Assembly: GCA_905221605.1 (NCBI GenBank)
Contig: CAJNDS010000413.1
Coordinates: 188,001 to 252,000 of the forward strand
Direction of reading: 5' to 3'
Source: Symbiodinium natans
Taxonomy: Eukaryota > Sar > Dinophyceae > Suessiales > Symbiodiniaceae
Length of the DNA stretch: 64,000 nt
The notes beneath the pieces were generated by a model. That model was given only the letters and a program-made list of their open reading frames with translations, searched no databases and was not told the origin of the DNA. Shown here one piece after another: positions 12,080-25,745 of the stretch. Both the position numbers and the translations under genes were made by a program. Within the stretch, counting starts at the first letter, position 1. Each line of letters begins with the position of its first letter.

Positions 12080-12125
12080 TTAGTGTGTATATATGTATAT
12101 ACATATACATATATATATATACATA
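12080..12125. repeat. TA/TATACA microsatellite
   Basis: Alternating TATATACATA sequence. Similar AT-dinucleotide stretches occur at 822-892, 13150-13235 and 14185-14225. Confidence 0.8.
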
Positions 12126-12334
12126 TCCCCGAATACCCTTTAAGGGATTATATATGGTACCTTATTCCCCCATTCCTTACTACTAGCAACAGTAGCCTCG
12201 TCAGCTCCTGAGGGAAGCACGAGCAGGCCAACAAGATGTTGTCTTCCTCGTGAGAAAAGCCGGTCGTAAACGCGGCACCTGCAGACCTCTTTCTTCCCCA
12301 GCGCTCAGGGGTCAAACCCCCTAAACCCAAAAAA

Positions 12335-12399
12335 CCCTAAACCCTAAACCCTAAACCCTAAACCCTAAACCCTAAACCCTAAACCCTAAACCCTAAACC
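12335..12399 (-). repeat. CCCTAAA telomere-like array (reverse orientation)
   Basis: About 9 perfect CCCTAAA units. Other reverse-oriented tracts left of the LINE lie at 2699-2763, 7440-7526, 13859-13890, 15814-15845 and 20968-21013. Orientation therefore flips repeatedly along the window. Confidence 0.95.
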
Positions 12400-13581
12400 C
12401 AAAGCTCTGAACCTGGCTGCGGCGCTCACGCTCGTATCCGGCTGCTTGGCTTGGAGCCAGAAAGTTCAGAAGCTTGGCCCACGATAGACCTGTCACAGAG
12501 GTGAGGGTTTAGGGTTTAGGGTTTAGGGTCTGGGGTCTAGGGTCTGGGGTTTAGGGTTGAGGGTTAAGGATTGAGGGTTGAGGGTTCAGGGTTGAGGGTT
12601 GAGGGTTGAGGGTTGAGGATCCCAAATATAGGGGCCTTAATAAGTAGAATAGGGTTCGACGGATTATTATAGTAAATTCTAGAGGGACCATGAGGGAATA
12701 TTTCCTATGGGATGCCGGGTTTAGGGGGAGGGTTTAGGGCCACGCCCCACCCAAAATAACCCTTAACGTATTTTGTGTGTGTGTGTGTGCTGTTTGCTTG
12801 CTTTGTTGTTCTGTTGCTTTCTGTTTTTCGTTTTGAGGGGGGGTTGAGCCTACTTTTTGTGGGGAGCGATTTGCGATTTTGCAGGTCAGAATTTTAGAGT
12901 CTGGGTTCACGGAGACAACGGGGTACAGCCCTGCTAGCAGCAGACTAGAACACTGCAACGCCAGTAGCTGGGCTGCCTCGTCGAATTGCAATGATAGCCC
13001 ACATATCCTACTACTCTCCTACCCCCTTTTCCCAACCTTAACTCCCTCAAAAGCACTTGGAAGTAGCATCCCGGGCATGACTGTCCGGGGTTTGGGATGG
13101 TGTTTTCCCCAAAAAAGAAAAGCACCTCTGTACATACACATAAACATATACATACACATATACATATGTGTATATACTAACTACACATACAAATATATAT
13201 ATATATATATATAAATACATACATACATATATAAGGGGTCTTTCCGCCAAACCCGCGTCCAACAAATCAAGTTGGGACCGGGGATATGTTTCGGGGGTAT
13301 GTTTCGGGATATGTTTCGCGGGTATGTATCGGGGTGTGCTTCGGGCATGTGTCGAAGAAAGAATGTTTATTGCAACAAGATTTTTTTTGGGCAGGGGGGG
13401 GGGGGGTATTTTTCGGGTATGCTTCGGAGGGGTATGTTTCGGGGTATGGTTCGCAGGGGTTCTGACGTGCCTCCTTACTCAAGCTTAGTGCACACCATTG
13501 TCGGAAGCATCCAAATAAGTATATATTATACATATGCAGATACATACAGGTTCATATTATTCTTATGACTTCTCTTATTCA

Positions 13582-13765
13582 ACACATACATTACATTACA
13601 TTACATTACATTACATTACATTACATTACAGTACATTACATTGCATTTCATTACATTACATGACATGACATGGCATTACATTACATTATTTACATTACAT
13701 TACTTTACTTTACATTCCATTCCATTCCATTCCATTTGCATGGCATGGCATTGCATTACATACAT
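13582..13765. repeat. TTACA pentanucleotide satellite
   Basis: Tandem ATTAC/ATTCC pentamers, degenerating to CATGG/CATTC variants towards the right. No coding potential. Confidence 0.9.
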
Positions 13766-16700
13766 ATTCAAAAAGAAGCTAGATGACTTCAAAATGTGAA
13801 AGTTCTCGCCCCCTCCCCCCACCCCCATACCCAGAAGCCCCCAAAATCCCTGAACCAACCCCTAAACCCTAAACCCTAAACCCTAAACCCAAAACCAAGG
13901 GGGGCGGGGGGAGGGGAAGGCCCGGCCCGCCCCGAACGCAACCATATCTCGACCCAGAGCGGCAACCATTCAAGACACTCACATGTTGACATTCCCGCGG
14001 GGGCCTGCATCTCCTTAGGCGCCGCATGGGGTTTCGGGTTTCGGGTTTAGCGTTTAGGGTTTAGGGTTTCGGGTTTAGGCTCAGGGAAGTTGAGCCCCGG
14101 TGGCCCCATGCCTTGCAGACAGCTTTCATTCATGGGTGCTTACAAGTCTAGTTACACCCTTTACACGTAGATGATAAGACATTATATATATAGAGAGAGA
14201 TAGATATATATATATATATATATACATGTAGAACATGAACGGGAGTTCGGTGAAAATAATAAATGATGACCATTACTAATTTCGGCTGGCTCGGAATCCA
14301 TAACCTTGCTGGAGATTGCTTGAGAGTTGAGTTGCTGAGTGGGCAAGTGCGAGCAGAGAGAGGGCCACAGACAAGGGAGGTCGCAGAGCCGGCAAGAGAG
14401 CCGAAGCGAGCAGCCCAGAACCCTAAAAAACAAGCCAAAGCAGCCCCCTTCTTGACTACACCCCTGCTTGACTGCAGACCCTACCCCAGACCCGCACCCC
14501 TTATTTGCAACCCCTGCTCCTTCACCCAGGGCCAATAAAAAAGAATCTGGGGAGGGGCGGAGGCTTAACTAATGGCGGGAACGCGCTAACCTTGGCCGAG
14601 CCGCCATGCCAAAGTCGGGACGGAGGACAGGCTTGAGAAAATAGCCGCCGCCAGCAGTTTTGCTGTCAGCCCTGGCGGAGGCGGCATGATTTCGCACTCA
14701 TCACGTGCGCATAACATTGGTCCTTCTTTATCACAACTTCCCTGGTAACCTCTGAGTCGCAGCAGATGCCAATCGTAGTTCCCCATGCTGACCCCGGCAC
14801 ATGGCAGGAGGCCTGTGCGAATCTGCGGTGACTTCGAAATAGTTGCAATTTCGCCCACTGCCGGGATTGTACGGCGGAGTGAGGATGTCGAAGAACCTGA
14901 GCACAAAAATCGGAAGAGTCCCCCCTTTGACTAACAGCTCCTTGATTGGGATTAAGGAGCTGACATCCCAACAAGAACCTCTTGTGTGCTCACTGCGGTT
15001 GATACGGGCAACCTCAAGAGAGCAGGAGAACGAGACGACCGAAGCCGCAATCTCCCAAACCCAGCCTCGCAAACATCTCTTGAAGCCTTAGAGCCCCCAA
15101 TGTGACTGATACATTGGGTTTAGGGTTTACGGTTTGGGGACCAGGGTTAAAGGGTTTAGGGTTTGGCGTATGGGGTTTAGGGTTCAAGGTAGAGGGGCGT
15201 GGACAATATGGTTCGCTTGTCAGGTTTGGGACTTGGGGCTGAGGGATTGGGAATATAAGCACCCAACGCGCAGTCGTCCACCGCCTCGATCTGGTGGATG
15301 TTGCCCTCCTCTCCAGGCTGCAAGCATGGATCACCCTCGAATAGGCACCAGAGTATCGGGCCTGGGCCTCACACGCTTGGTTCTTGGTGTAGGGAGATTC
15401 CTAGACAATGGTTCCTGTTGGTGTCTTTTGTCAAGAGGGCCCCTGCACCGAGAAGGACCTTTTTGCAACCCCTGTTGCCCTGAACAGGATCCTTCCTCAA
15501 GTCTCGCCTCGATACACAGAAAGCCCTAAACCCTAAGCCCTAAAGCCAAAACCCAACACCCCTGAAATACCATGTCCTCCGGCCCCAGGCCGTACGTCAC
15601 GGGAGATGGCCCGAGGATCTCGGCGCAAAGAGAACTCTCATACCCTCTGAGGCATATAGATCCGGATCCCTATTGCCGCCTTGGACGGCGTGGGGTGGGA
15701 GAAAAGCGTTAGATGGTCCTCCACAATCGGGCTAGAGCAGCTCTTCGCACTTCACGAAGCTTTCGAGCTTGATCCAAAACCTAACCTTCACCGCATCTAC
15801 GCCCTTTTGCAGCAAACCCTAAACCCTAAACCCTAAACCCTAAACCGAAGGATGACTCCTCAGTTCAGGCTATAGTATGAATTTAGGGCGTGGAGGGTTG
15901 AGGGTTCAAGGCTTAAGTTGCCTTGGGACTGTTCTGGGTTGGGAGTTCCAAGGGTCTCATCTTCGGAGTTTAGGATCTCGGACTCGGGGTTTCAGAGTTT
16001 AGGGGGTTGGGGGGTTGAAGGAGGTTAGGTTTCGGGTTTGTGGGGGTTAGGGTTCCGGGCTTGTGAGGTCAAAAAGGGCGGCGGGGGGGGCCTTATAATT
16101 CCGGGTTCTGGGTTTTTGAGGGATCTGGCTTCTGACTGGCCTTAGGTCGACCCAAGTTCCTGGCTCTAAGGCCTTGCGGGCTAGGGGATGTCCACAGCTT
16201 TTTGGGGGTTCAGAGTTCGGGTGTCCCGTAGGGGTTCAAGGGTTTAGAACGGGCTTTGGGTTTAGGAAGCTTAAGATAGGTTCAGGGCTTGAGGGGCTTC
16301 GGAATTTTGGGGTTCAGGAGCTTGCTTGGGGTACATGGACGCGCGCTCTTAAGGGGAGTCCTCCTCGCCGTAGTAGTGTGCCCGTCTGGGCTCAGAGGAG
16401 TCGGCAGCCACTCCTGCAACAGAAGCCCTAAACCCTCAAAAAACCTGTCTCTAGGTCTAGTTCGACATTGGGCATCGGGAAGCCTAAACCCTAAACCATC
16501 ATTCAAGCTATGTTGGGGGGGGGTGGTGTTCTTCATGTATCAGCGTGCCGCAGCAGTAAGGGGCATGGGGTTCTCCGGGTGGTTGGGCCCCTTGAGGGTC
16601 CGCTTTTGTAGGACACTTCTGGAATTCGCGCCTCACCGGGTCTAGCATTGGCTTAGGGCTCATCATCGCAGCTGCCAGTGCCCTGAGCATGAAAGACTGC

Positions 16701-17214
16701 CTTAGTCGTCCACAGAAACCCATTGGAAAGGGATCATCTTGTAGTGCGTATGGTCCCTGAAACGTATGAATGGTCTAGCTACACCCTGCAAGACTGTTGT
16801 GACTCAGGGGGCCTGCATCGTCATCGTCGATGAAGTCATAGGAGTGGACCTCGTGACAAGGGACCGCTGAATGGCACAGCCCAAAATGCTAAGTACGCGA
16901 CGCTTTGACTGCGGCGGCCGCAGAAAGATTCTGCTGAGCCCTGTAACCCCCAAACCCTAAATCCTAAACCCTGAGCATCCCTAAACCCCAAAGACCTCTC
17001 AAGGAACGGACTGGGACTCCGGACACGCATGCGCCCGAAGAGCAGTCTCCCAAAGACGTGCATACCTCCGATTCACAAGACAGGCAGAATTATGCTTCCT
17101 GTGGCAACATCGACAACGTCTGTGCTGGCAACTGTGTGGGACACACACACACACTTACACTGTTGGCAGCCTTAAAAAAGAGGCAGAAAGGGGAGGGGAT
17201 AGGTGGGGGTGGGA

Positions 17215-17412
17215 AGATAATTTAGAGAGCTGACCATCGAGCTCTTCAGAGTCCGACTCGGCCTGGATGGTCATGCGCCGGGATTTGTGAACCAGCGCGT
17301 AGAAGAAAGATGCAGATGGTCCTGGCGTGAACCACGGCCGGGCGTGGAATTTCAGCGAATCTTCAACCGGCCAGCTCTTCGTGGCGCTTCGCGGAATTAG
17401 GTACCCTACATC
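17215..17412 (-). CDS. Exon-like island, unassigned
   Basis: Minus-strand open segment of about 60 residues containing ATKSWPVEDSLKFHARPWF, SASFFYALVHKSRRM and an acidic end (ESDSEELDGQ). It is one of the better coding-like islands left of the LINE: no low complexity and a mixed residue composition. No family recognised. Confidence 0.35.
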
Positions 17413-17798
17413 CCCCCCCGACACAACCCCCTAAGAGCTCTTAATTCCTGGACCACGGAGTCAAGGGGCTAAGCCCGAAGCCAAGCAAAAGCCAACTGAG
17501 CGGGCTCACATGTCGGCTCCGGCATAGATCTCCTGGTAGGCGACACCCGACCTGCACAGCAGGGTTTGGGGTTTAGGGGTGCTCAGGGGTGCTCCAAAGC
17601 CCAAAAATCCTAGTGCACCAAGCCCTGAAAACCCTACTACACCAAAACCGCGACACCTTAAACCAGGAACCCTAAACCCTAAACCACTCAAGGAAAGCTC
17701 TGCAAAGGGTCGCGCCTGCTGCGCGCCCTGGCCGCATCCTGTGGGCTGACACCTTCAACGAGATGTCAACGCATTGCTTCGGGCTCGGAGCTGCCCCC

Positions 17799-18074
17799 TA
17801 CTTGGAGGTTCAGGGAACTTAGTACCTACAACCCCAATTATAACTGCACTTACAAGCCACCTAAGGTTTCTAAGTCCACCAAGTAGGTTATCAGTAGACT
17901 TACCATCGGGGTTATAAGTACCCGTCAACCTGCAAGTACCCACCCCAGTAGGCCGTAAGCCATACTGGTTACTTCTTAGAAGTAGGGCTAAAGTAGGGTA
18001 ACTATGGTTGCAAGTCATAACCTTATTCAGGGTACCTATAACGCTATTTATTCGTACCCAGGAACCTCCCAGTA
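17799..18074. mobile_element. Short TIR element, family A (long copy)
   Basis: TACTTGGAGGTTCAG on the left, AGGAACCTCCCAGTA on the right, with several internal ACTTATAA and AGTAGGGTA motifs. About 276 bp. A right-end fragment is at 19846-19951 (ends ATGAACCTCCAAGTA), a diverged copy at 21113-21333 and a left-end fragment at 25075-25155. Confidence 0.65.
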
Positions 18075-20799
18075 AGCTCTACTTCTGCTGCTTCCGCCGG
18101 GAGCTCGGAAATCCAGGCGGAGGCACCGAGATCTTGCGCGGTCAAGCTCGACAAGCAGCGCAAGGCCCGGGTCAAAGGGTACCTGGCCAATTTAGGGATA
18201 GTTAAGCCCAATTAAGGTCATTTCAGGGGGAAGCTAGGGGGGGTAATTAAGCCCAATTAAGGCCATTTAAGGGGGGAACCTAGGGGGGGGCAGACAAACT
18301 TCAGGAGCCAATCAAAAGGACAGTGGGGCCCGTGGGCTCTCAAGTAAGACTGTCTGCTGAGGCGGCAGCTGGAAATTTGCATATACGGAGATCGGGACTC
18401 ACTTTGAAACCTGATGTCTGAAACTGCATGACACTATCACCACATCCGCCCACCCACCCAAAAAAAGAGCTGTCCATCACTGCACACTGCTTGGGGTTTA
18501 GGGTTTAGGGTTTAGGGTTTAGGGTTTAGGGTTTAGGGTTTAGGGTTTATGAGGCTTAGGGAGCCGTAGGTCTTTCCAACATGCCACCTTCGTGTGCCGA
18601 CTTGCGCTCAGTCAGGGATCCCGGATGCAAACAAACGCCTTCGATGCCTCTAAAAACTTTTAAAAGCACTGCATTAAAAAAAAAAAAAAAAAACATTATA
18701 AAAAAAAACTCTAAACCCTATTGACCGTTTTAGGGGTTTCCGACAATAGGGGGACCCTTTTGGGGGGTCCCCTTTAAGGGGCATAAAATTCTATTTGGGG
18801 CACAAAGGGGTGCCCCCCTGTTTTGGGAATCGCCCTTTGGATTTCCGAAATCCATGACCCTGGAAACTGGTTGCCAGCGTTGCCGGCGCAATGCACGGAA
18901 GAGGCTCACAGCAGCCTTGGTTTTGGGGGTGTGTGACGGAGTTCTTTCGGGCGGGGGGGGGGGGGGGGGGGGGTGGGGGGGTATTACGGCTTGGGGTTTC
19001 GGATGTTCCCCCTTATGACAGTCCTTCATAGGGATTATAATGGGGGAGACTGTAATCCCTACTAAGGACCCAAGCTTCGGGGTTTTTGGGGGGTTTGGGT
19101 TTCTACAATCCTACTGGCCCAGGAGCAATGTCAGGACCGGCGCCTGGGGGTCCTAAAGCCCACTGCATTTACCCCGAAACCCGAAACCCGAAATAAGCCC
19201 TGAACCCAAAACCCTAAACCCCAAACCCGAAACCGCAGCGCTCCTAAAGCCTCCATGTCTGCCATCGCCTCAACCAAAACACAAACGGCCACGGAGCGTT
19301 CCGTCGCCGAGCATGCTTCGCATCCTTCTTGCCTGCCATGCTTGGGGACGACAAAAAGATGTCCCCATCATCACTACTGGGGTTTAGGGTTCAGTTTAGG
19401 GGGGTTTGGGGCTGAGTGGCTTCGAAGTCGGTTGGGGTTTAGAGTCCAGGGTTTAGGGTGTTGTTGCCAGATACTGTTGCTTATTCTTGTTCTTGCGGAG
19501 GTTCTTGCCGTTGCTGCTGTTCTCGTCCTCATCATTCATCATCGTTGTCCTCGTCTTTTTTGGAATCAGGGATACCTCCTTGGATGAAAATGAAATCAGT
19601 CTCGGGAACCAGTGATGTGATGGTGCTCTGACTTCGGTGTTCTGCTGCGTGGCTCGACTTCGGTGCGCCGCTTTGCAGGCGATGTAGAGGGCTTCGGGAT
19701 TGGGGTTTCGGGGGCTTGGGGGGGTCACTGGCTCCTTGGCATGCAAGGGCTTCGCCTTGCAGCTTGAACTTCTGACATGCGGCCCCCTCCGGCTAACTCC
19801 CCAAAGCCCTGAACGTCCAGCCCAAACCACCAACAAGGACCGGACGCCTCTTATATCTGTACTTATATCCATATTCGGGCACTTAAGGAGCTTACAAGTG
19901 GGTTATAAGTACAGTGATAGTTGGCTAATAAGTACCATGAACCTCCAAGTATGCTGGCCGGCCTACAATCTCCGCGTGCGCGGCGGCTGAGCAACCGCGG
20001 CCTGGCCCAGGAACTTTGCACAGCTTCGGGGGCTTTAAGGGTTTAGGGTTTAAGATTTAGGGTTTAGGGTTTAGGGCTGAAGGGTTTTAGGTGCTTGAGG
20101 GTTTAGGGTCTTAGGATTTTAGTGCCGTTTCGGTTTAAGGACTTTGTTTAGGGATGTAGGGCTTCAGAGTATCAAGGGTCACATGCTGGAAGGCGATGGC
20201 AGTCGAGTTCGGTCTCGACCCGATCTGCTTATGCCTCTTCAGTGGAATACACAGGGCTTAGGGTTTGGGGCTTAGGGCTCAGGGTTTAGGGTTGAGGGCC
20301 TTGGGGTTTAGGGCCTTAGGGTTTAGGGTTGAATGCTACAAGGGGTTCCAATCCGACGCCGGCAGAGGGGCAATTTCCCCACCAGCAGATGGCGAATCAG
20401 ATACTCCTACCTTCCCACGCCTGTCCAATCATGTTGCTCCGGCTGAATCTGCAACAGGGCCATGCCAGAAGAAAAGCTGTGCTGCTGCAACTGTGTTTTC
20501 CTAGCCCACGCGCTGGGCCAAGAACTAGTACTGGGTACTGCTGGGCTAGAGACGCTCGTGCAGTGAGATGCAACCGTGTACAAAAGTGCCGAACATCCAA
20601 ATATGCTTGGGCAAGAAGCGACGAGAGCCCTGGCATCTGTGTTCAACACCTTCGCAGCGTGGCTTCTGGCAAGGCTGGCGTGGAGAGTCATGGCCGCCAC
20701 CTCTAACATGCAACTGACGACAGTACCAGGAAGGGGAGAGGTGGGGTTTGGGTTTTTAGGGCTTTTAGGGTTTTAAGGGTTTTTGTGGTTTTAGGGCTT

Positions 20800-20955
20800 T
20801 TTAAGGTTTTAACGAGACAGCACCTCACCAAGCAGCGTAGCCTTTTGTTCGGCCGGCATTTCCTCCGAGCACATTGGCTCGCCCGGCGCCCTGCAGCGGC
20901 TGCAACGCCACGGGCCATCGGAGCTTGCCCAGCAGATCCTGTCCTTTGACTCTTC
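20800..20955 (+). CDS. Exon-like island, possible C-terminal exon
   Basis: Plus-strand segment reading SPGALQRLQRHGPSELAQQ and ILSFDSSRSP then stop (TGA at 20966-20968), just before a CCCTAAA array at 20969. Alternative frames are partly open, so frame choice is uncertain. Confidence 0.22.
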
Positions 20956-22112
20956 GCGCAGCCCCTGAACCCTAAACCCTAAACCCTAAACCCTAAACCC
21001 TAAACCCTAAACCCTTCGAGACTCTCGAGGCCGGAGCTCTCCCCTCTTGCAGAGTCGGGCTGCCCGGTATCCTCATTCACTTCCCAAGAGAACCCAGAGA
21101 CGCCCCCTTCCGTGAAGGTTCATGTGTACTTATATTCCTGTGTACTTATATAAGTAGAGAAATCAGTGGGTAGCTATACGTAGGGTTACAAGCGGGTAGC
21201 TGTAAGTAGGGTGATAAGCTTGTACTTCAAGTCGCGTTAGAAGAGGGAGTATCCCAAAGAAGGGTTATAACCGTTTTAAGCATGCATGGTTGCCCTACTT
21301 ACATCCCTAGCTGTAGGATACAAACCTCCGAGTGGGGACCATTCTTGAGCTGGAGTCTTTCGGGCTTAGGGTTGCGGGTATTCCGTATTAAGGGGGGTTT
21401 GGCCAGGCTCTCTCTGGGAAGAAGCTGTCACGAGGTCCCTCACAAACCGCTCTGCGCTACTTGCCAGCGGTCTGGCTTTGCTCATGCGCGTGGGGGGCTA
21501 AATATTTTCAGATGCGCACAGGCCGTCAGAACATGAGAGAGGCACCTTGCCTGTGGAGCAAAGAACCCTAATCTCAAGACATCTCAAGAACCCAAACCCG
21601 AATGTAAGGGTTTCCTTCAGGGTTCGGCCCACGCTCATCACCAAGTCGGGCAGTCGTTCGCGAAGGACGACCGTGGAAACTCGTTCTCACGGCCACCAAA
21701 GCCAAACCTCTCACGAGCGAAAGTGCACTTTCTACATCCCAAGTCGCTGTCGTCGTGCCTTTCCAGTTTCGACGGCTACAACGCAGAGTGTCTAATCCGC
21801 CGAGGCCTCGGGCCGAAGGTGTATAGGTTGTCAGAACAGGCACCCCCCTCCAAATCCTCCCCCCAGGCCCAAAGCCATTTTTCGGACCCCTTTTTTTGCC
21901 AAAAATGGGTACCCCCTAGGAGAGCAGGGGCCGCCAGCGGATGGCTCGCCAGGACCAGAGGCAGTTGCAGCCCTTCCCAGCAGGGGCCCCCCCTTTTTCC
22001 CCCTCCCCCCTCCCCTCCCCCTCTCCCCCCTCCCCCCTCCGTAAGATGGACACTTAAAGGCTATGCTGCACGTGCGTGCCTTGTAAACAAATACTTTACA
22101 AAGGAAACACCC

Positions 22113-22878
22113 GCAGAATAGACGCAACGCACCCGCAGAATAGACGCAATGCACCCTTAGCATCAGCACACTGTGTCCTGGACGAGAAAGGCGCGGAGGG
22201 TGCGGAGGGCGCGGAGCGCGCGGAGGGCGCGGAGGGCGCGGAGGGCGCGGAGGGCGCGGAAGGCGCGGAGGGCGCGGAGGGCACGGAGGGCGCGGAAGGC
22301 GCGGAGCGCGCGGAGGGCTGCCAGAGTGCGCGTAGGGCGCGGAGGTGCTGAGGGCGGAGGGCGCGGAAGGCGCGATGGCGCGAGGGCGCGGAGGGCGCGA
22401 GCGCGCGGAGGGCTGGGAGCGCGCGGAGGGCGGGAAGGGCGCGGAGGCGCGAGGACCGCGCATGTCGCGTGAGCGCTGCCGGGGGGGCGCGGAGGCGCGG
22501 AGGGCGCGAGGGCGCGGAGGTTCGCGGATGCGTCGGAGAGCGCGGGCAGGGCGCGTGAGGGCGCGGAGGGCGCGGAGGATGGCGCGGAGGGCGCGGGGCG
22601 CGGAGGCGCGGAGGGCGCGGAGGGCTTGCAAACGCGAGGGCACGGAGGAACATCCACGTGTCCCCACTCCCCCTGCCCATCAAGGGAATGTCACGCTCCC
22701 CGCCACGCCCCTCTGCCAGCAAAATGTTCCGACCCTCTCCCTTGACCGTGTCGTCCCCGCGGCCTCACGTCAAAACTCCTCCAAGAAGCGGTCCGATAGA
22801 ACGCCTCAAACGAGAACCCAATTTCAGAATTTGTTTCGGAAGAATCCAAGAAAACAAAGAGCACGCGCAGAATAGACG
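22113..22878 (+). repeat. GGCGCGGAG-type minisatellite with flanking 12-mer repeats
   Basis: From about 22190 to 22640 the plus strand consists of short units built on GGCGCGGAG with irregular spacers. All six frames stay open and give Ala/Arg/Pro-rich artefact ORFs. The 12-mer GCAGAATAGACG occurs at 22113-22124 and 22135-22146 left of the tract and again at 22867-22878 right of it. Confidence 0.85.
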
Positions 22879-22892
22879 TTAAGCGTCCAAGC

Positions 22893-23068
22893 ACCCCCCC
22901 CGCCCCCTCCCCCCCCCCCCCTCCCCCCCGCCCTCCCCCCCCCCTCCCCCCCCCCTCCCCCCCCCCCTCCCCCCCTCCCCCTCCCCCCCCCCCCCTCCCC
23001 CTCCCCCACCGCCTCCCCCTCCTCTACCCTCCACCCTCCTGCCCCCCCCCCCCCCCAACCCCCCTCCC
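22893..23068. repeat. C-rich simple sequence
   Basis: Almost uninterrupted runs of C broken by single T or G. Further homopurine/homopyrimidine runs are at 18952-18980, 41455-41560 (G with periodic T), 45920-45936 and 51401-51425. Confidence 0.9.
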
Positions 23069-25569
23069 CTTTCCAAAAGGCTCAGCTGCCGTGAGCACGG
23101 CCTGGGATGCATTACACGAGCCGAAGAATCTAAGCTTGAACCGAAACCCTAAACCTTAACCGAAGCACTCAACCCTCAAACCTTCAACAAACCCCCCCCT
23201 CCCACCCTCCCCCTGCCCCCCACCCCCCCTACCCCTGATGGGCTGGCTCCACCCTACGATTCTTGAACCCCACACCCAAAAAACCCTAAACCCCAAAGCG
23301 TGAACCGTGAGCCCTAAGCCCTCAATCCTAAACTAACCCTCAACCCTAAACCCCAAACCATAAACCATAAACCCGGAACCCTAAACCCTAAACCCTAAAC
23401 CCAACCCTTATTGCTTGGGGCCCAGCAACTTGGGCGCTGCGGAATCACCATGCTCACGCGGATGCGCTGGGCCGGGCCGAGGCGGGTCGCGTAGCGTTAA
23501 AATTATGCTCCGCTCATGGCAGCATGTCCGTTCAATTTTGAATTGCCCGGTCTCAAACCTGCCATCATCTACCCCAGGCCCCAACTACTGTAGTCCTTTT
23601 TTAAGCTGCAAGCCTTCATAGCTTCAGAGCTCTCTAGGGCTTGTGCATGATTCCCTGAAACTCCAAAAAGCCTACGAACTAGGGTGGGCCACTCCATACC
23701 CGACTTGGGCCACCCGAGAATTGAAATGACACTGGGCGTGCGGCCGATCGCCGCCGAAGTCAAAATCATCGTCCATGCCCATACCGCCGCCTGCAGGAGA
23801 ACGCGCGGGGGCTTTGTACATTCGGGGGTTTCCGAAGGTCGGGGGTGTCTTATGTGTGTCCTTATTGTAAGGGAATCCTACTAATTGGGGGTCCAGAATA
23901 GGGGTCCCTTAGACTCCCATTCGTTCATGGCAGGATTCCATGAATAGACCATTCACAAAGAGACCTTGCTGATACCGAGCCCCCATGTGGGCATAACAGT
24001 CTGAGCCGGTGCCCAATAAATTGTCTGCATGCAAGTTGTCAAGAAGGCAGTCATATGACTCTGCAGATACAAGAAATCATTTCCCCCGTGTCCAATTCCA
24101 TACAAGGCCTCCGATACTCTGTGCAAAATCAGTGGAGGTGCGTGTCAGAGACAGGGGCAGGGACAGAGACAGAGCCTCTTCATGGCCTCGACTCCATGGC
24201 CAACTCCTACGCAAACTAGACAAGGGGAATTGCAATGTATTCGTATTCAGCCACACGAGGACGAAGGGGAAGCAAGACCAGGGGAGGCAGCAATATGTGG
24301 GCTCGAGGGAGCAGCGGCCTCTTCAGACACGGCAGAGAGCCGCCCAAGCGGCCAGTTTCAACGCCGGCCTACAGCAACTGGGCAGCCAACAGACCACCCA
24401 GCGCCAGGTGTCTGGCTGGGCGGCCCTGACCTCCAGAAGCACCCACTGGGCAATCCAGACGGCCGCAGGACGCCACCACCTCCCAGCCCCCATCCGCCAG
24501 ACCTCTCAACTTCAACTGCGAGTTCGGCGGTTTGGGCCGGCGAGGATGCAGCCGGAGGCGGTTCCCCGCCGGCAAGGACAGCACCACCCAGAGCGGGGCA
24601 GGCTTTTGCATGTCGCAGCAACGGCCCGGGCCTTGTCGACGCACTTGCAAGGAGGCAGATACGGAGAAGAGAGCAGTGAGAAAGAGACAACCAAACCGTG
24701 TGGCGGCATCTGCAAGCAAAAAATGCAGTTCCCCCAAGGCCCTAGCTCTAGATTGTATAAAAACTGTTCAAACCACTGTACTCTCCTTTCGGGTGCAACT
24801 CATAGAGGTGCCCAAAAAGGGAATCTAAGTGCTACTTGATTTTGGAGAAGGCTCAAGCCCGAAATCTTGGACCCTTGAAATTAAGCCCAAAAACGGCAAA
24901 CCCATGACCCTACAATCCCAGGCCCAAAACCCTAAAAGCTTACATGAAGCCCTGAACCCGCAACCCGAGCACCCTAAGACCCTAAATCTTGAATCCTTGA
25001 CACCCATCCAGAACCGGTGCCTGATCGGAGCGGCCGGCCAACAGACCTTCCCGCGAGGCTCCGGGTTTAGGGGCCTACTTGGACTTAGAAGTAGGGTCAT
25101 AAGCCAGGTAACTACGGCTGTAAGTACACAAAATGACCCTACTTATGAGCACGGTGTAACACCAACTGGAGCTCGCGGCCGAAACCCTGCAGCCGCCCTA
25201 AAGCGGACCCAGCGCACAGAGCCCCCCCGAGCGACGCCTGCTGCGTGCCCGCCCGGAGCTGCGAAGCTCACCAGAGGCCTGGAGAACTCACCCAGGGCGG
25301 GTTAGGGCAAAAATAGGGGCCTTAATCATTAGAATAAGGTTGTTTGGGGGGTAAACAAAAGTATAGTTATAAGGGGCCATAAGGGAATACTAGTAGTAAT
25401 TATTCCGACCCCCCTTTGTTATGGTTTATGATGGGGTGTAGGCAGGCTCTACTGTTCAGGCTTAGGGTTGGTAAGGCCGAGGATCGGGTTTGTAGCTTGC
25501 TTGGGGTTGCGCTTAGGGTTTAGGGTTTAGGGTTTAGGGTTTTTTAGGGTTTGGGGTTTAGGGATCTGC

Positions 25570-25745
25570 AAGGATTCGGGTTGATGGCGATCCAGCTTCA
25601 GGTAGGCTGCCTGGTTTACGGCAACGGGTTGTGTAAGATCCTGACCCTGTCCGTCCTGAACAATGCATTCCCAATATGGAAACGTGTCATAACTTTGCGT
25701 CCTGCACCACGTATTGAGAACATATGAAGAGCAACAAACCTCAAA
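25570..25745 (-). CDS. Exon-like island, unassigned
   Basis: Minus-strand open segment containing QSYDTFPYWECIVQDGQGQD and VAVNQAAYLKLDRHQPESLQ. Base composition is less GC-rich than the helicase exons. It is preceded by AG|G sites at about 25743 and 25705. No family recognised. Confidence 0.3.

Noticed and set aside
17700-17800. Plus-strand WADTFNEM motif recalling alpha-N-acetylglucosaminidase
   Set aside because: One short motif, frame ambiguous, no neighbouring exon with matching sequence.
21831-22875. Ala/Arg/Pro-rich ORFs up to 278 codons
   Set aside because: All frames of both strands are open across the GGCGCGGAG minisatellite and C-rich DNA; no domain.
24009-24839. 276-codon plus-strand ORF
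   Set aside because: Three plus frames and one minus frame are long here and composition looks like low-complexity Arg/Gln sequence; no motif, so not called.
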